64,000 nucleotides of DNA from Armillaria gallica (GCA_037576215.1 JBANDB010000016.1:1302001-1366000); one strand, 5' to 3'; counted from the stretch's first letter, positions 33,842-45,675 are shown. Numbers and translations are program-made. The notes: generated by a model not told the origin, from the sequence alone.

Positions 33842-35181
33842 ATGGTCACCCAGACCGAGTCCGATATAGCTTTGATATTTTACGAACTCGATGCCGACTT
33901 GAATTCCGTAATACTCTGCTCCCTACTGCACGGTGTGTATATTCATTCAGTCCCTTTACCCATGTCTGATCACAACTGCACATAGGTATCTACACCGGGA
34001 TAGTTGCCGTGACGTTGGGGAATATGATTTGTGAGGATAATACTATGTCTACTACGTTTTACAAGCTCAGTTGAGCGACGCAGTTATGAACAATTCCCGA
34101 CGCACCGGACGAGCCCTGACTGTCATTATAATCCTCCTCTATATCGCCACTACCATCGACTTCGCGCTCACCTGGTCATACATACACTCCGTGTTCGTGG
34201 ACCATGGACAAACTCTGTGGACGAAATATATGTCTTACCAGACTCCCGGCATGGGGATAACAGTTGGCGCGGCTACTGCAGGTGCTATCTGCACGGTCCT
34301 TGCAGACTCCGCTATGGTATGCACTGTGCGACTCTACTAGCGATGTTCACTTCAGTTGACTATTATTCAAACTGTAGGTCTGGCGTTGTTGGACAGTGTG
34401 GGGACGGCGGTGGCGGATCGTTCTCCTTCCAGTGCTTCTTCTTGTTTCTGAGATTGGTAAGGTTCCCCCAGATCTTTTAGCTTGCCGATTGACCCCAAAT
34501 CCTGCCATGCAGTGTTAAAAATCATCGCAATGTCCAGGGACTATACTCCTCCGGATGGTTACGTTCTTGGCTATGTACTCTATTCATCCTTCACCCTTGC
34601 TTCGACATTATGGTGCACGTTGTTCATTATCTACCGTATTGTCACTGTTGTACGATCAGCAGGTGAAGCAGGGGGTGGACTCGGTGCCTACCGCCATGTT
34701 ATCGAGGTCCTGGTTGAATCCTCGGCTCTTTATTCGATATCGTTGATCTTATTTGTGGCCTTCTATGCTCGAAATGATGCTACGATGTATTATTTTGATG
34801 TCCTATCAGCGATTACAAGGGTACACTCGCATTCTTTTTTTGTCTTTGTATCTCACAGACATTTTTCAGGGAATCGCTCCGACACTCCTCGTCGGACGCG
34901 TCGCAGCAGGTCATGCTCGCCCAGACGATTCCTGGCAAGGAAGCATCATATCCTCGCTTCACTTCGGGACACGTCCCGGGGGTCAGAACTCTCAACAGGA
35001 TACCATGACGACTTGGAATGAAGACCTCGAAGCACAGCGGGAGATGGAAGATGAATTTGACCATCGTACGCCGGCGTACTCCCCGGAAGATACTACCAAT
35101 GAGGGTATTATACGTGAGGATGTCATCGAGGAGAGGCCAGAAGACCGTCCCGGCGCAATACTCATCGTACCAAGGGATTGA
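33842..35181 (+). CDS. Seven-helix agaric membrane protein, copy C
   Basis: First exon 33842-33932, shorter by 21 nt than in A, B and D because the NIPPDxTD segment is missing. Later exons keep all landmarks: VWRCWTVWGRRW, TLWCTLFIIYRIVTVVRSAG, ESSALYSISLILFVAFYAR and GIAPTLLVGRVAAGHARPDD. The protein ends in an acidic tail closing with ILIVPRD. Exon 2 has the same change of frame as copies A and B, after NMICEDN, and the same way out: a 35-nt GTGAGG...TACAAG segment. Functional only if that is spliced; otherwise truncated early. Confidence 0.62.
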
Positions 35182-35461
35182 TGGTATTGGCAATTGCGTT
35201 ATTCATTTCTATACCTGGCTTCAGTCGCCAATTGTTATTAGTATTTATTGAAGTACATACCGAACTGGTTTCGTCTAATCTTTTGTTTACCTCGTTATCG
35301 TGACTGATGATGAGTCTCTCCATCCGGCTCCGTGGATGGCATACTCGGAGGCAAACGTAAGTATTTGCTTCGAATCTCCGTACAGTAGACTATTCGATTT
35401 AGCCATTAATATTCCAGCGTCTAATCTATATCGTACGCCCAACTGCTTCAACAGAGCACTA

Positions 35462-37621
35462 TTATACCCATGTCTTCCAAACTTCGCTATTCTTCAACCA
35501 CGCAATCAGCTCGTCCCGCTTTACCTTTGTTCCCTTGTCTGCGCTCTCGACCTTGACCTTAACCCCATCTTTGAACTCCCATCTCTGCTCTTTAACAGTG
35601 ACGAGGCCAGCCTTCAACTCGTCGCCTCCCAGAATAACCGCAAACGGAACCTCGTCTTTCTCTCCGGCAGCAAATTGCACAGGGAGCTTCGGCTTCTTCT
35701 TCGCCAAAAAGTCCGTCTAATCAAAACATCTCCATTAGCCTTGACCCCCATTTTGGGAACAAATCATCAAACCTTGATTCCCGCGGCTCGAAGGTCTCTT
35801 GCTAGTTCCATCCTCTCTTCGAGCAACCCATCACCCGCTGCCATGACGTACACCATCGTATCCTTGCACCTCCCACTTAGACCAACCCATTTTGGCCACA
35901 CAAGGGCGAATATCCGGTCCATCCCAATGCTCACACCGATACAAGGCGTGCTCGCCGCGCTCTTTTTGCTGCTCTTGCTCTCGGATGCTGCTGCCGATGC
36001 AAACTGGCCCACAAGATTGTCATATCGGCCTCCCGCGGCAATGGATCCTACGCCCACTTGTGATTCATCTACCTCTTCATCGTCTCCTGCTTCTTTTGGT
36101 TTTGATTTCGGTTTCGGTTTTGGTGTAGGCGTTGAGTCGGCAGAGGCGTCGGCTTTGAAGCCCGGAGGGGCTGAAGCTTCGACAATAGCTTCGTAGATGA
36201 GACCCGTGTAGTAATCTAAACCACGGGCAAGTGAGAGGTCAAAGGAAATCTGCCAAGGAAGTATGAGTGGGTAGTCAGTTTCTCAGGACAATATATTCAC
36301 TTTATCCAGCACTTGATATGCCTTCAGGAAAGTAAACAGAAGAGCCATATCCTCTACGCCCTCCTTGGCACTTTTGTTCGCCATCAGTGTCGCGTCTGAT
36401 GTGAGGATATCCAACAGCTCCGGACCACCTATCGAAGGTAAATTCATGGCCTGATACGCTGAAAGATATTTACCTTTGTGCTTAACATACTCTCCAATTT
36501 TATCGGCAACATCAGGATCTAAACCTTTCTCCTCGGTCATTTCTTTTTTCACTTCGACCCAAGGAAGCTTTGGAGAGACAAAGTAAGAGAAAGAAGATCT
36601 GACACTTAAAAGACACGAACTTTATCTAGTTTATCCACAGCGGAAGATATCGTCCGAATTTTGTCTTCTGGCACACCACACACAGTAAATATGCCGTCAA
36701 GAATTTTCCTGTGATTCATCTACTTGTAATGAGCATTGGTCCCCCTTCGCAGATGAGGAACGTACCTTGATTGTGTATTCGCCTAGATCTAGGTTGTTCA
36801 AAATCGTGCACATAAGACTGACTATTTCGGCGTCTGGAATCATGGGATCGAACGTCCCGGAGATATCGAAGTCCTGGGATGAGATATAAATGCACATCAA
36901 CGAACAGGACCAGTGAACTCACAGCTTGCATGAACTCTCTCATCCTCCCCTTGGACATCACCGGCTGGTCTCTCCGATAAACTTTGCCCACCTGCCACAC
37001 CTTCCCTTGTCCGCCTCCACCAGTCATCGCGAGCCACCGCGCCAGAGGTACGGTATGGTCATACCTCAGCGCAAGCTGCTCTCCACCCTGATCCATGAGA
37101 TCGAAGATTAACTTGGAGTCTTCGCCGTATTTTCCGGTCAGGACATCCTTGCGTTCGAAAACGGGCGTGTCGAGGCAGCTTCCGCCGAAGAGAGCAAACG
37201 CGTCCTTCACAATACGTTCAATGTGGAGACGGCAAAACATTTCCGACGGGCCATAGTCTCTTGTTCCCTACAGAAATTAAGTACGCAGGACGATCCTTAA
37301 CCCGAAATGACTGACCTTTGGCGTCTTCAATAATATCCGCTCTTTCTTCTTCTCGCCCTCAGCTGAATCACTTTTCTTCTCTCTCTCCTTTGCATTTAGC
37401 ACACCCTGAGCCTTCTTCAGCTCTCCCAGTTTCCGTTTTGCTGCCTCGACCTCCGCCGGATCGGCATTTTGCAGGCGAAGATTGTTGAAAAGCGTGGTCT
37501 GTTCCGCTATCTCATCGGCTAGAGTCATGATTTTCCGTATCCCCCCGCGGGTTGCGTTGTAACTTAACGATAGTGGTGGTAATCGATGAAAACGGCCGAT
37601 ACGAGTCAGGAAAAGATGCAT
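35462..37621 (-). CDS. HTS1: Histidyl-tRNA synthetase
   Basis: Class II aminoacyl-tRNA synthetase charging tRNA-His. In order: a charged helical N-terminus ([26 protein letters not shown]), [71 protein letters not shown], and [15 protein letters not shown]-terminal anticodon-binding domain with [14 protein letters not shown] follows. A lysine/proline-rich insert ([13 protein letters not shown]) sits between the last two catalytic motifs. Two in-frame starts are notable. 37528 gives the cytosolic form. 37621 adds 31 residues rich in arginine with no acidic residue ([18 protein letters not shown]), which looks like a mitochondrial leader. The span given uses the long form. Several introns, all canonical; stop at 35462-35464. 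Confidence 0.93.
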
Positions 37622-37964
37622 AAATCTAGGGACATGAAGTTCGATCAATAGTTCCAAATCTGGACAGGATTGGGTTAGCCGACACTCGGCGGGAATTCAT
37701 CCTAATCAAAGCTGAGATTGGAAGGAACACTGCCATGTCCGGAATCGCTTCCGGATGAAAACGATAGACTTTTCTTCCACGGCGCTTGAGAAGGAAGAAC
37801 AAGACCAGCTCACGACGATCCCGACAAGCGACAGAATTTAAGTGATTAGCAGCAAGTAAATAAAGATTGACAAGGCTTCGACAGACGAAGTGGGTAAGTA
37901 AAGTAAATACAGTGCGACCGGGGTTGACCAAGCACTGGTCTGCGAGAGTAAAGTTAAGATAGAG

Positions 37965-38600
37965 CTAGAATCCACCGAGACATCCATCAAGCCCTGGATC
38001 TCTGAAAGCACTCGGTGTTGCACTACGCGCTGAATGCTTCCCCATGGGTGTCTTCGACCTCTTTGGCATCTCCGAATCCAGACCACACATTGAGTCCTTC
38101 CCATGAGGAAGAAATGACAATACATGGTTAAACTCCTCCGGTGAATAAGTACGTGGGATGGGCGGATACGATGTGCTAGGCGGTATAAGCGAAACTACCT
38201 GTGGAGAGCCATATCCATCGGAGTCTTCCGACTCTGACGATGCTGACATGGAGAGGTCTGGGACATCGAACCTCGATGGAAGGTCCGGTTCCGGCTGACA
38301 CGCCTCGTACGCATGAGGGTGAAAGTAGCTCCCCTTGGGTGAGACATCGGGGGAAGTGGAGGTGTAGAGTCGGCCGTCACGCTCTGGTAGCTCGCATGAG
38401 TTGGGGGATACGACAATCGGTGCACGGTCGTATGTGCTCGCCGAGTGAGTTACGTAGATACGGGATATCGCTGGTGTAGGGGGGAAATGGACATGTGGAG
38501 AAACTGTATGAGGTCGACAGCAGGAGGATGGTTGGGAATTAGTATTAGATTCGACAGCGGACGTTGTTGCCAGCGGCTTGAGTATCGGACGGGGAGTCAT
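37965..38600 (-). CDS. Agaric-specific HVHFPP-motif protein 1
   Basis: Single exon, 211 aa. It contains MTPRPILKPL, SPHVHFPPTPAISRIYVTHS and TYDRAPIVVSPNSCELPERD, followed by serine-rich, acidic, probably disordered sequence ending in GLDGCLGGF. I know this pattern (ILKxP, HVHFPP, YDRAPIVVSPN, ELPERG) from unnamed agaric proteins; no enzyme motif is visible. It is a paralog of the next gene, 580 bp upstream in the same orientation, and lacks that protein's long C-terminal part. Confidence 0.7.
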   Translation of the reverse strand: MTPRPILKPLATTSAVESNTNSQPSSCCRPHTVSPHVHFPPTPAISRIYVTHSASTYDRAPIVVSPNSCELPERDGRLYTSTSPDVSPKGSYFHPHAYEACQPEPDLPSRFDVPDLSMSASSESEDSDGYGSPQVVSLIPPSTSYPPIPRTYSPEEFNHVLSFLPHGKDSMCGLDSEMPKRSKTPMGKHSARSATPSAFRDPGLDGCLGGF

Positions 38601-39180
38601 TAGCTGCGGAGCAATGTCTATGCAGACGAACCAGTCTGGTCATGATGAGCAAAAGGAAGGAAGGAAGGGGGGACAGGATAAGCGAAAACCCACCACAGAA
38701 GAGGGAGGAATCAGCACTGGAAGCTAGTACGCTTTCCCAGCAAGCGTGTAGCTCTGTAAGTACAGAAATGAACAGGAGTTAGAAGACGAAGAAGGCTATG
38801 GAACAGACGGGAGAGACTCGCCAAGGCACTGGGCCAGACGTACTGAAGGAGGTTCCACAGCCCTCAAAACTTCCGCTTCTGGGTTTTATACTCGTGAAAC
38901 TGTGGAGCGCCCCGGAATCAAATCTGAAAATAAGTTCCGGATTTGCGAACAATAACGGATGAACTTTGACCTCCATGGACCATGAGGGTATGCCCTCCGA
39001 AGTTCACATCGCTGTGATTGTGGAGCGAAACCTGCCGCAAGCAAAATAGCGCCGATTTCTGACGTCAGAACGGAACTATTTTTCGGCAACGAAACATGTG
39101 TCACAAGGTGCAGCGCAACAACAAAAAACATGGATACATTGCAACATGGGTTAATGATACGCGCAGCATGAACAAAACAG

Positions 39181-40287
39181 TTAACGATACATAACTTTGA
39201 TGTCACTAATCCCGTTCGCCAATGCCCGGGGCCTTTTCTCTGACACAGTTATCACAGGTGAAGGATACGTAATGACTCCGTTCCTCCCACTGGATGAAAG
39301 CACAGAAGAGAACGAAGGGAAGGCAGCAAAGGGGTCATCTGGTCTTGGAGACTTCACCCTCGACAATGCTTTATCGTCTCCAGACCCTCCAGTCCGTGTG
39401 AGACTAAAAGTCAAATGATCATCCTGCTTGGGAATCCCCGGAGACCACATATGCCCGTCCTGTGTCGCAAACACGAATGTCGGATCCAGCCGTTCGGAGA
39501 CCCTCGGTGTTGACGTCACGTTGTGTTCCTGTTCGTCGCTTAATGAGACTGACTGCCAGAACGCTTGACGGAGCGATGTTGAGACATCATCAGTGGTAAA
39601 CTCTTGAGCCAGCGGAGATGAGAGGCGAGAGGTGGAAGGATACTGTGATTGGGGTTCCTTCCTGCCTTTCTTCCCGTGGCCAAGCGTCACTACTCCACAA
39701 ACAGTGCTGCTTCTCTGAAAACGAGGCGCTCCAATACACACAGCGTCTGAGTCTTCCCCAGCTAACTCATGTGTAAATGTAGCCGTTGGGTAGGGAGAAC
39801 GTGGGTAGGTCTTCAGAGCCTTCGCTAGGTTGGTCGGGGATCTTTGCGATGCATCCAGTTGTCTAGGGACTGATCTGAGCTTGGATTTTGGTGGAGCATC
39901 AAGGATGACGTCCACTTGGAATGATGTGTCCTCCAAAGGAGATGTGTATACTTCTTCGTGGAACCTGAATCTGCCCGAGGTAGGTGAATATACCCTATCG
40001 CCTCGAACAGGAAGTTCAAGGGAGTTCGGGGATACGATGATAGCGGCGCGATCGTAAGAATTTGGTGAATGGGCGATGAAAGTGGACGTGAGGGAAGCGG
40101 ATGGAGGAAAATGGACGTGTGGTGACCTTAGACCTGGAGAAACGACCACTGTGGCGCTTCCTGCGAACGGGAAAGGGTTTGGAGACAAGAGCAGAGGTGG
40201 CGGCCGTTTCAGAATAGACTTGGGCGACGTTAAGCCTCTTGCAGTAGGCGTCGTCATCCCAGCCCTCTGTATGGCCTTGGAAGCCAT
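39181..40287 (-). CDS. Agaric-specific HVHFPP-motif protein 2
   Basis: Single exon, 368 aa from the first ATG in the frame (40287). It shares SPKSILKRP, SPHVHFPPSASLTSTFIAHS, YDRAAIIVSPNSLELPVRGD with its neighbour in the same order. A longer serine/proline-rich C-terminus follows, with DPTFVFATQDGHMWSPG and NGVITYPSPVITV. No helices or catalytic motifs. Low-complexity composition suggests a disordered regulatory or scaffold protein. The frame is open further upstream but without an ATG. Confidence 0.7.
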   Translation of the reverse strand: MASKAIQRAGMTTPTARGLTSPKSILKRPPPLLLSPNPFPFAGSATVVVSPGLRSPHVHFPPSASLTSTFIAHSPNSYDRAAIIVSPNSLELPVRGDRVYSPTSGRFRFHEEVYTSPLEDTSFQVDVILDAPPKSKLRSVPRQLDASQRSPTNLAKALKTYPRSPYPTATFTHELAGEDSDAVCIGAPRFQRSSTVCGVVTLGHGKKGRKEPQSQYPSTSRLSSPLAQEFTTDDVSTSLRQAFWQSVSLSDEQEHNVTSTPRVSERLDPTFVFATQDGHMWSPGIPKQDDHLTFSLTRTGGSGDDKALSRVKSPRPDDPFAAFPSFSSVLSSSGRNGVITYPSPVITVSEKRPRALANGISDIKVMYR

Positions 40288-41413
40288 TGATCTTTGAGAG
40301 AATCGTGATTGATCGTGAATATTCGTGAATATACTGGTCGTTATCCTTGTCCAGCAAGGGCTAAGCAATGACACCGCAAGTATCGTGAGTTGACAGAAGG
40401 GACAGTAAAAAAGACGTACTTGTCAGAATTTTTTGGTGTTTCTTGAGCTCGAGAGCCGGGTTAAATTCCACCACAAAGGCCGAGAATGGGTATATATACT
40501 CTTGCGCCCTCGCCAGTGGAGAGTTGCCATAGTGCTAGTAAATCCGGTAGTAACAGCCACACTTAGACGAGTGGGAACCGTAGCTTGGTACAGCGAAATT
40601 TCTGTTACTTTCGGTCCAAATTCTCAATAAATTTTCCCTCTTCGAAAATAAATGCTGGTGCAGCGCGGTGGTGATGATTAAGGTGTTGGTGTTGGTGTTG
40701 TAAGGAAACAGGAAAAAATATTGTGTGAATGGTGATTGCATAAGCAACCCCATCACGGCCCGACGAGGCCCGGATAGCAACGGACCACAGCTCCGATAAC
40801 TCTGTCCCTCCGTCCCTGCCTTGACTCCGTCGTCGTACCAACGCTGTGTCCTGCTGTGCCCCACTGGATGAATGTCCCTAGACCAGCCGCTTAATTCAAG
40901 AACTTCTCTGAACAAGTGAAGAGCCGGAGTAGAGCATTGTCTCCAGGTCGAAGAATCACTTCGGTGGCTCTGAGCACTGCTTTCTTTCAAAGTACATGAG
41001 CTATAGACTGGTCGTTGGAAAGTAACCGTGGCGCAATTATGATCTATAATTGTCAACTAATTTTACTGTGGCCGAGCACTGGTTCTACCTTAAACTTCCA
41101 GTGGCTACTAATTTCTTAAATTTCTCGGGACTAGTCTGAGTCAGTGTGGCCATCGACCTGTGCACAAGACGGTGATCTGAACCTTCAGGCTATGGCGGAT
41201 AATAACAGAGCTCCTGCTCTTGCTACCGAGAATAGATCAAAGATATGTAGGTTTCGTCGTCACAACGCGTGGCAGTTTTATACCTGTATATGATCGGGTA
41301 TTCTGAGCAAAGGATACGAGGACCTTGCGAGCGGATCATTGTGAATCCTTTCATACGCATGGCATTCTCTTCGTACTTCATGAGATAATATAGTCTATCC
41401 AAATCACGATGCT
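40288..41413. other. Intergenic between HVHFPP genes and MFS gene
   Basis: Holds a TATATATA run at about 40491-40498 upstream of the HVHFPP gene and a GGTGTT repeat near 40680-40700. No gene was seen. Confidence 0.45.
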
Positions 41414-43875
41414 CTAAGGTTCAGCAGGAGGCACCGCCTTCTCCGCATCCCTAGGATTATTGGGAGTCTCCTGCTCAGACCGCGCCTGTAGTGCGAACGT
41501 CTCATCAACAACACCCACCATCTCAACCTCCTCCATCAACAGACTGAACAGGAAACCTGCACCCGAAATACCCACCATCGTCTGCCACACCACCTTCATA
41601 CTTTCCGCAAACGCGACCATGGCTTCGGTGCGCAGGGGTTCCGCCAGCGTTGGTATTCCTGGAATAGCAGATCTCATGCCCAGCAGGGAAACTCGGGAGG
41701 TAGGATGCCGGGAGGTTCATTTTCAGTTTGTTCTGAAGGGGATGTCCGTTAATCGAGGAAAGGTAGATCGGAAAGTGAGATAGATATACCTGGAGAATGG
41801 TACTTCCAATGGTAATACCCCATGTCTGGGTGAACGCACGAGTGAATGCGAATAACGCTAGGGCGGAAGCGGTACGGCTGATGGGTTGGGGTGCCAGAAG
41901 TGGGAAGACAGGCGCAGAGAACTAACCAACCCAAATCAGATCAGTGATCAGTGAAAGAAGTTGAAATGCACATACCACCAAACCGCTACCAGCACTCACG
42001 ATGAGTTGGTATCCTAGAGTGAGGGTGGGAGTTGTCATGATGATCCGGTAGAGGTATCTGCCTTCAGTAGACTGAGACAACCGAAACCGATCATAGTGAG
42101 AGCCCATCCGACCCAGTTGACGGGACGGTACTTTCCCGTGATGGCGACGATGAAGCCAGAAGAAAGAGCAAATGGTGCGATGATGAGAGCACTGGGGAGG
42201 AAGTCGACTGCTGAGCGGATTGGAGAGGCACAGAAAGCAGATTGGAAGAAGACTAGGATGGAGGAATGAGCGAGATGAGACGGAGAGAAAGAGCATCCTC
42301 ACCAGGTAAGTAGTAGAGAATGGCTGTATATGATAATCAGTGTTAGGCCGGTTATTGGAGAGGATGATCTCTACGTACAGATACTTGCGATACCATGTAT
42401 AGCTGTCATGAGAATGCTAGTGGCGAGAAAATTATTACGTTGACCAGAGTTCGTTCAAAATACCAAACTCACGCGCTCAAGGTGGTACGGTTCGTGAGCA
42501 GGTCCGATGAAATTGTCGGCCTTACTGGGACCTTGACTTCATACCAACCAAACGCCGCAAGAAGGGCGAAACCAATGATGAGGGGCGCCAACACGTGCTT
42601 GTCAGTCCAGTCGTAGCGGATACCTCCCCAGGTCAAACCAATGATAGCGAGAGTCGTGCCGCAGATCACGATAACATTTCCGCTGTAAGATGAATTAAAG
42701 TCCCACTAGTCGTTGATGAATGATTGAGTTACTCACAACCAGTCAACCTTATTAAGTTTCTCCTTGACCGTACCCGGAGGGGTACGCACGTTCAAGAAGA
42801 AGAGGACGAGGATGAAAGCCATACCAGTGAGAGGCAGGTTGAGGTCTGTTAATGAGTTGAGTGTCTTCATTCTAGTTTCTATGATGATGAACTCCTACAG
42901 AAGAGCCATCGCTAGGCTTCCTTCCTCTGTCAGAGAGAGCACCTCCCTATAGACTTTTAATTAGACACCATTCGGGATGAGAGATTCTTTACATACAATG
43001 GGCGGCGCAATAGCCTAGGACACGATTAACATGCGCACTACATTCATTTTAATCCATACAACTTACCGAGGCGAACGACCAAGTCAGACCAATCATACCC
43101 TGATATGTGCCACGTTCCGAAAGAGCGACCAAGTCAGAAATCAAGATCTCAACAAGATTGATGATCCCACCTCCGCCCAAACCCTGGACCGCTGTTTAAT
43201 TAATGATCAGGCCGTGTCCTCGTAGAGATTGAGTATCATAGCAACGTACTTCGCGCGCCAATCATCATGTTCTAGAATATCCAGGACAAGTCAAACAGCG
43301 GTCAAAAGACAGCAAGTCGGGCACGAACCATATCTTGGGCAGCGCCGGCCAAGGCGCTCCCAAGCGCGAAGAGGGCAATCGAGACCAACATGACTGGCTT
43401 TCTGCGGCGATGAAACGACACATGTAGGAGCGCGTAAAAGGCCGTAGGTAAGAACACGCACCTTCCGAAGGCATCTGACAGACTGCCGCTCAAAGGCATG
43501 ATTGCGGTACTCGACAGCGCATATGCAGATCCAACCTTGACAATAATCAACATACGAAGACGACAAAGATCGATACCACAATCTACATACCCAGACGTAA
43601 TTCCCCTCTGTATCGTTTAGGGCGTCAGCGATTGTCGGAAGTGCTGTACCAACCGAAGTCAAGTCCAGAGCACTTAAAAAGATCGAGACGATCATGGCCA
43701 AGAAACTGAGCCAAAAGTCTCGCCCTTTCTTGACAGCTTGGATACCCTTTGGTTCCTCAGCATCAGCTGGCTTTTCATTGGGGCTCTCCGGGACTTGGAG
43801 AGTTTCAGTGACAGACTCCGGGGTGGTGGAGGTACGTGAATGGGAGTGGCCCAGATTGTTCGTGGGTGAAGCCAT
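41414..43875 (-). CDS. MFS drug transporter, DHA2 (14-helix) type
   Basis: Starts MASPTNNLGHSHS with a polar N-terminal tail. The first helix has FLAMIVSIFLSALDLTSVGT and ALPTIADALND, the mark of DHA2 multidrug exporters. Further motifs are ALSSTAIMPLSGSLSDAFGR (motif A region), KPVMLVSIALFALGSALAGA, VIVICGTTLAIIGLTWGG and a late pair of helices before the tail. At least eight short introns break the gene. It is the left member of a group that includes a monooxygenase, an adenylating enzyme and an ABC transporter, which suggests export of a metabolite or self-protection. Stop at 41414-41416. Confidence 0.85.
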
Positions 43876-44867
43876 TGTGAGGTGTGGAAGGTCACGATGA
43901 TAACGTTTAGATTATTAGGTCTAGTTTTAACCCAGGTCGCGACCTTGGCGGGTTGCTTGGTAGAGAACATGAGTTTGGCCGACTTTGATAGAATTACTGG
44001 GGTCTGCCAACTTACCTGGCAGCCGCTGTTTCCGTTTTGGGTGGGGGCGTCGTCGCTTAACGATTACTGTACGCCTTTGGATATATCAATGGTGGTATTG
44101 GTCTTGGTGCCGAGACACTCCTTGTTCGAAACAGCTTGGACGACAAGGGCTTAGGAAACAGAGTGCCTATATGATATAGTTGTGCGGTCACGATCCTGTG
44201 GGCTACCTGGGCGCATAAAGTTAGACGATAGACCATCATAAGGTGAAAATAGGACCTCGCAAGATAGATAGCAGAGCCGCCTTGCAGCCAGAAGAAGTGC
44301 TGGTCGAGAAGATCATGCTGCATTTTAGCTGGAAATCGAAGAAATCGTGCGAAGTCTGGAGTTAGACATCAGGTACGAAATAAAATAATGCGCCATGTAG
44401 CGGTCCAAACGATTCGAATGCGCTTCGGTGCATGAAGTCAGCGAGGACACTGGGTCAAACTGCCCCAAGCAGTGGAGTCCAGATTTGCGACCCATTTTCA
44501 AGCTGCCAACCGACCTCAAACAAGACAGAAAACCCGTACCAGTCCTACAATCGTCCAGACAAAAGTAACAAAAATTGACATAAATTGGTCTCAAAGAAAT
44601 GAACTGATTTACCGTTTTGCTGTCCGAAGCTTTTGGACCTGAAGTTTTAACTTCGTTAAACAGCCTCCTGACCTTCTTTTTGTGGGGTAAAGGGCCGTTA
44701 GTCCTACTAAACGGAACAATTCTGTCTGAGACTAGCGACAATTGACATTTGGCTGGGCTTATAGGTGGTTGACATGGTTGAAGAAGTGTTGAATCACATG
44801 ATATTCAGCCAATCAAATTGATCTTCTTTACCGGAAATCCTCCACCAATTGACTAACACTACTACTA

Positions 44868-45235
44868 CTGTATAATTACGATCACAGCGAATGACCTGTG
44901 ACCTGTGACACCCTTGGACCTTATCGAATGAACGAATGCGGGTGTTGGGACTGTGACATTCGTGAAAAGTCCGAATGATTTTCTTTTCCGAATAGAATAT
45001 TCACCCAATATGGAACTAAAAATTGGCATACATTAAGGATATAGTAACACAGAAAGAGTAAAATAGGGCGAAAATACCGAGATTTGACACATTTCGCGTA
45101 AATAAGGTACTTTTTGGGACTTGTGACCTCCAAACCTATCCGAATGAGGCCTTCGGACGTGTGACAGGTGGTTCTTTTACGAATACGAATGGGACCTCTG
45201 GACATGTGACATTCGCACTGAACGTAATTATACAG
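44868..45235. mobile_element. MITE-like element M2, TA target site
   Basis: Inverted ends CTGTATAATTACGATCACAG and, from the right, CTGTATAATTACGTTCAGTG, about 26 bp with three mismatches. TA lies outside both ends (44866-44867 and 45236-45237). The 368-bp interior is rich in GTGACA and CGAATG words in both orientations and has no gene. Confidence 0.8.
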
Positions 45236-45431
45236 TACTACTACTAACATGAACACCTGGCCCGATAGTGAATTTTACGCAGGTCAGAGCTAATTGCCTA
45301 ATGAGGAACAAGGATATTTCCAGGTATCTTGGTGCTCTCGTATGGTTCTGTTTCAGACTTTTAAAGGAATTTTCTAGATTTCCCTTCATTTGCTTGTCAT
45401 CGTACCCTGAAGTTTCACCCTACAGCTACTA

Positions 45432-45675
45432 CTGTAGTATTTCGACCGTATCTTCACATAACACGTAACGGGGGTCCATTATGTGAAGATCGGCGAACTT
45501 CGTAACGCGTAACAGGCCCATTTGGTGCCTTTAATTACTCAATATAGCAACAGAATTTCGGTCTGACATGCGCCGGACTGCCTATCAAAGTAAATGACAT
45601 CATAATGAAGATGTGACTGGGTGAAGATGTGCATAACGCGTAACACCCCGTGAAGATACGATCGAAATACTACAG
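45432..45675. mobile_element. MITE-like element M3, TA target site
   Basis: Inverted ends CTGTAGTATTTCGACCGTAT and, from the right, CTGTAGTATTTCGATCGTAT, 26 bp with one mismatch. TA lies outside both ends. The 244-bp interior repeats AACGCGTAAC and GTGAAGAT. It lies about 200 bp from M2 and shares the CTGTA terminus with M1 and M2. Confidence 0.85.

Larger units (their letters stand above)
32279..35290. repeat. Duplicated block C
   Basis: Its first 1.3 kb aligns with block E and its remainder with blocks A and B, including the membrane protein gene and the flanks. No gene is supported between 32279 and 33770. The left edge abuts the RPC25-like scrap. Confidence 0.8.

Noticed and set aside
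35300..36196. 298-aa plus-strand ORF
   Set aside because: Antisense to the histidyl-tRNA synthetase exons and part of the 3' flank; a shadow of the real gene.
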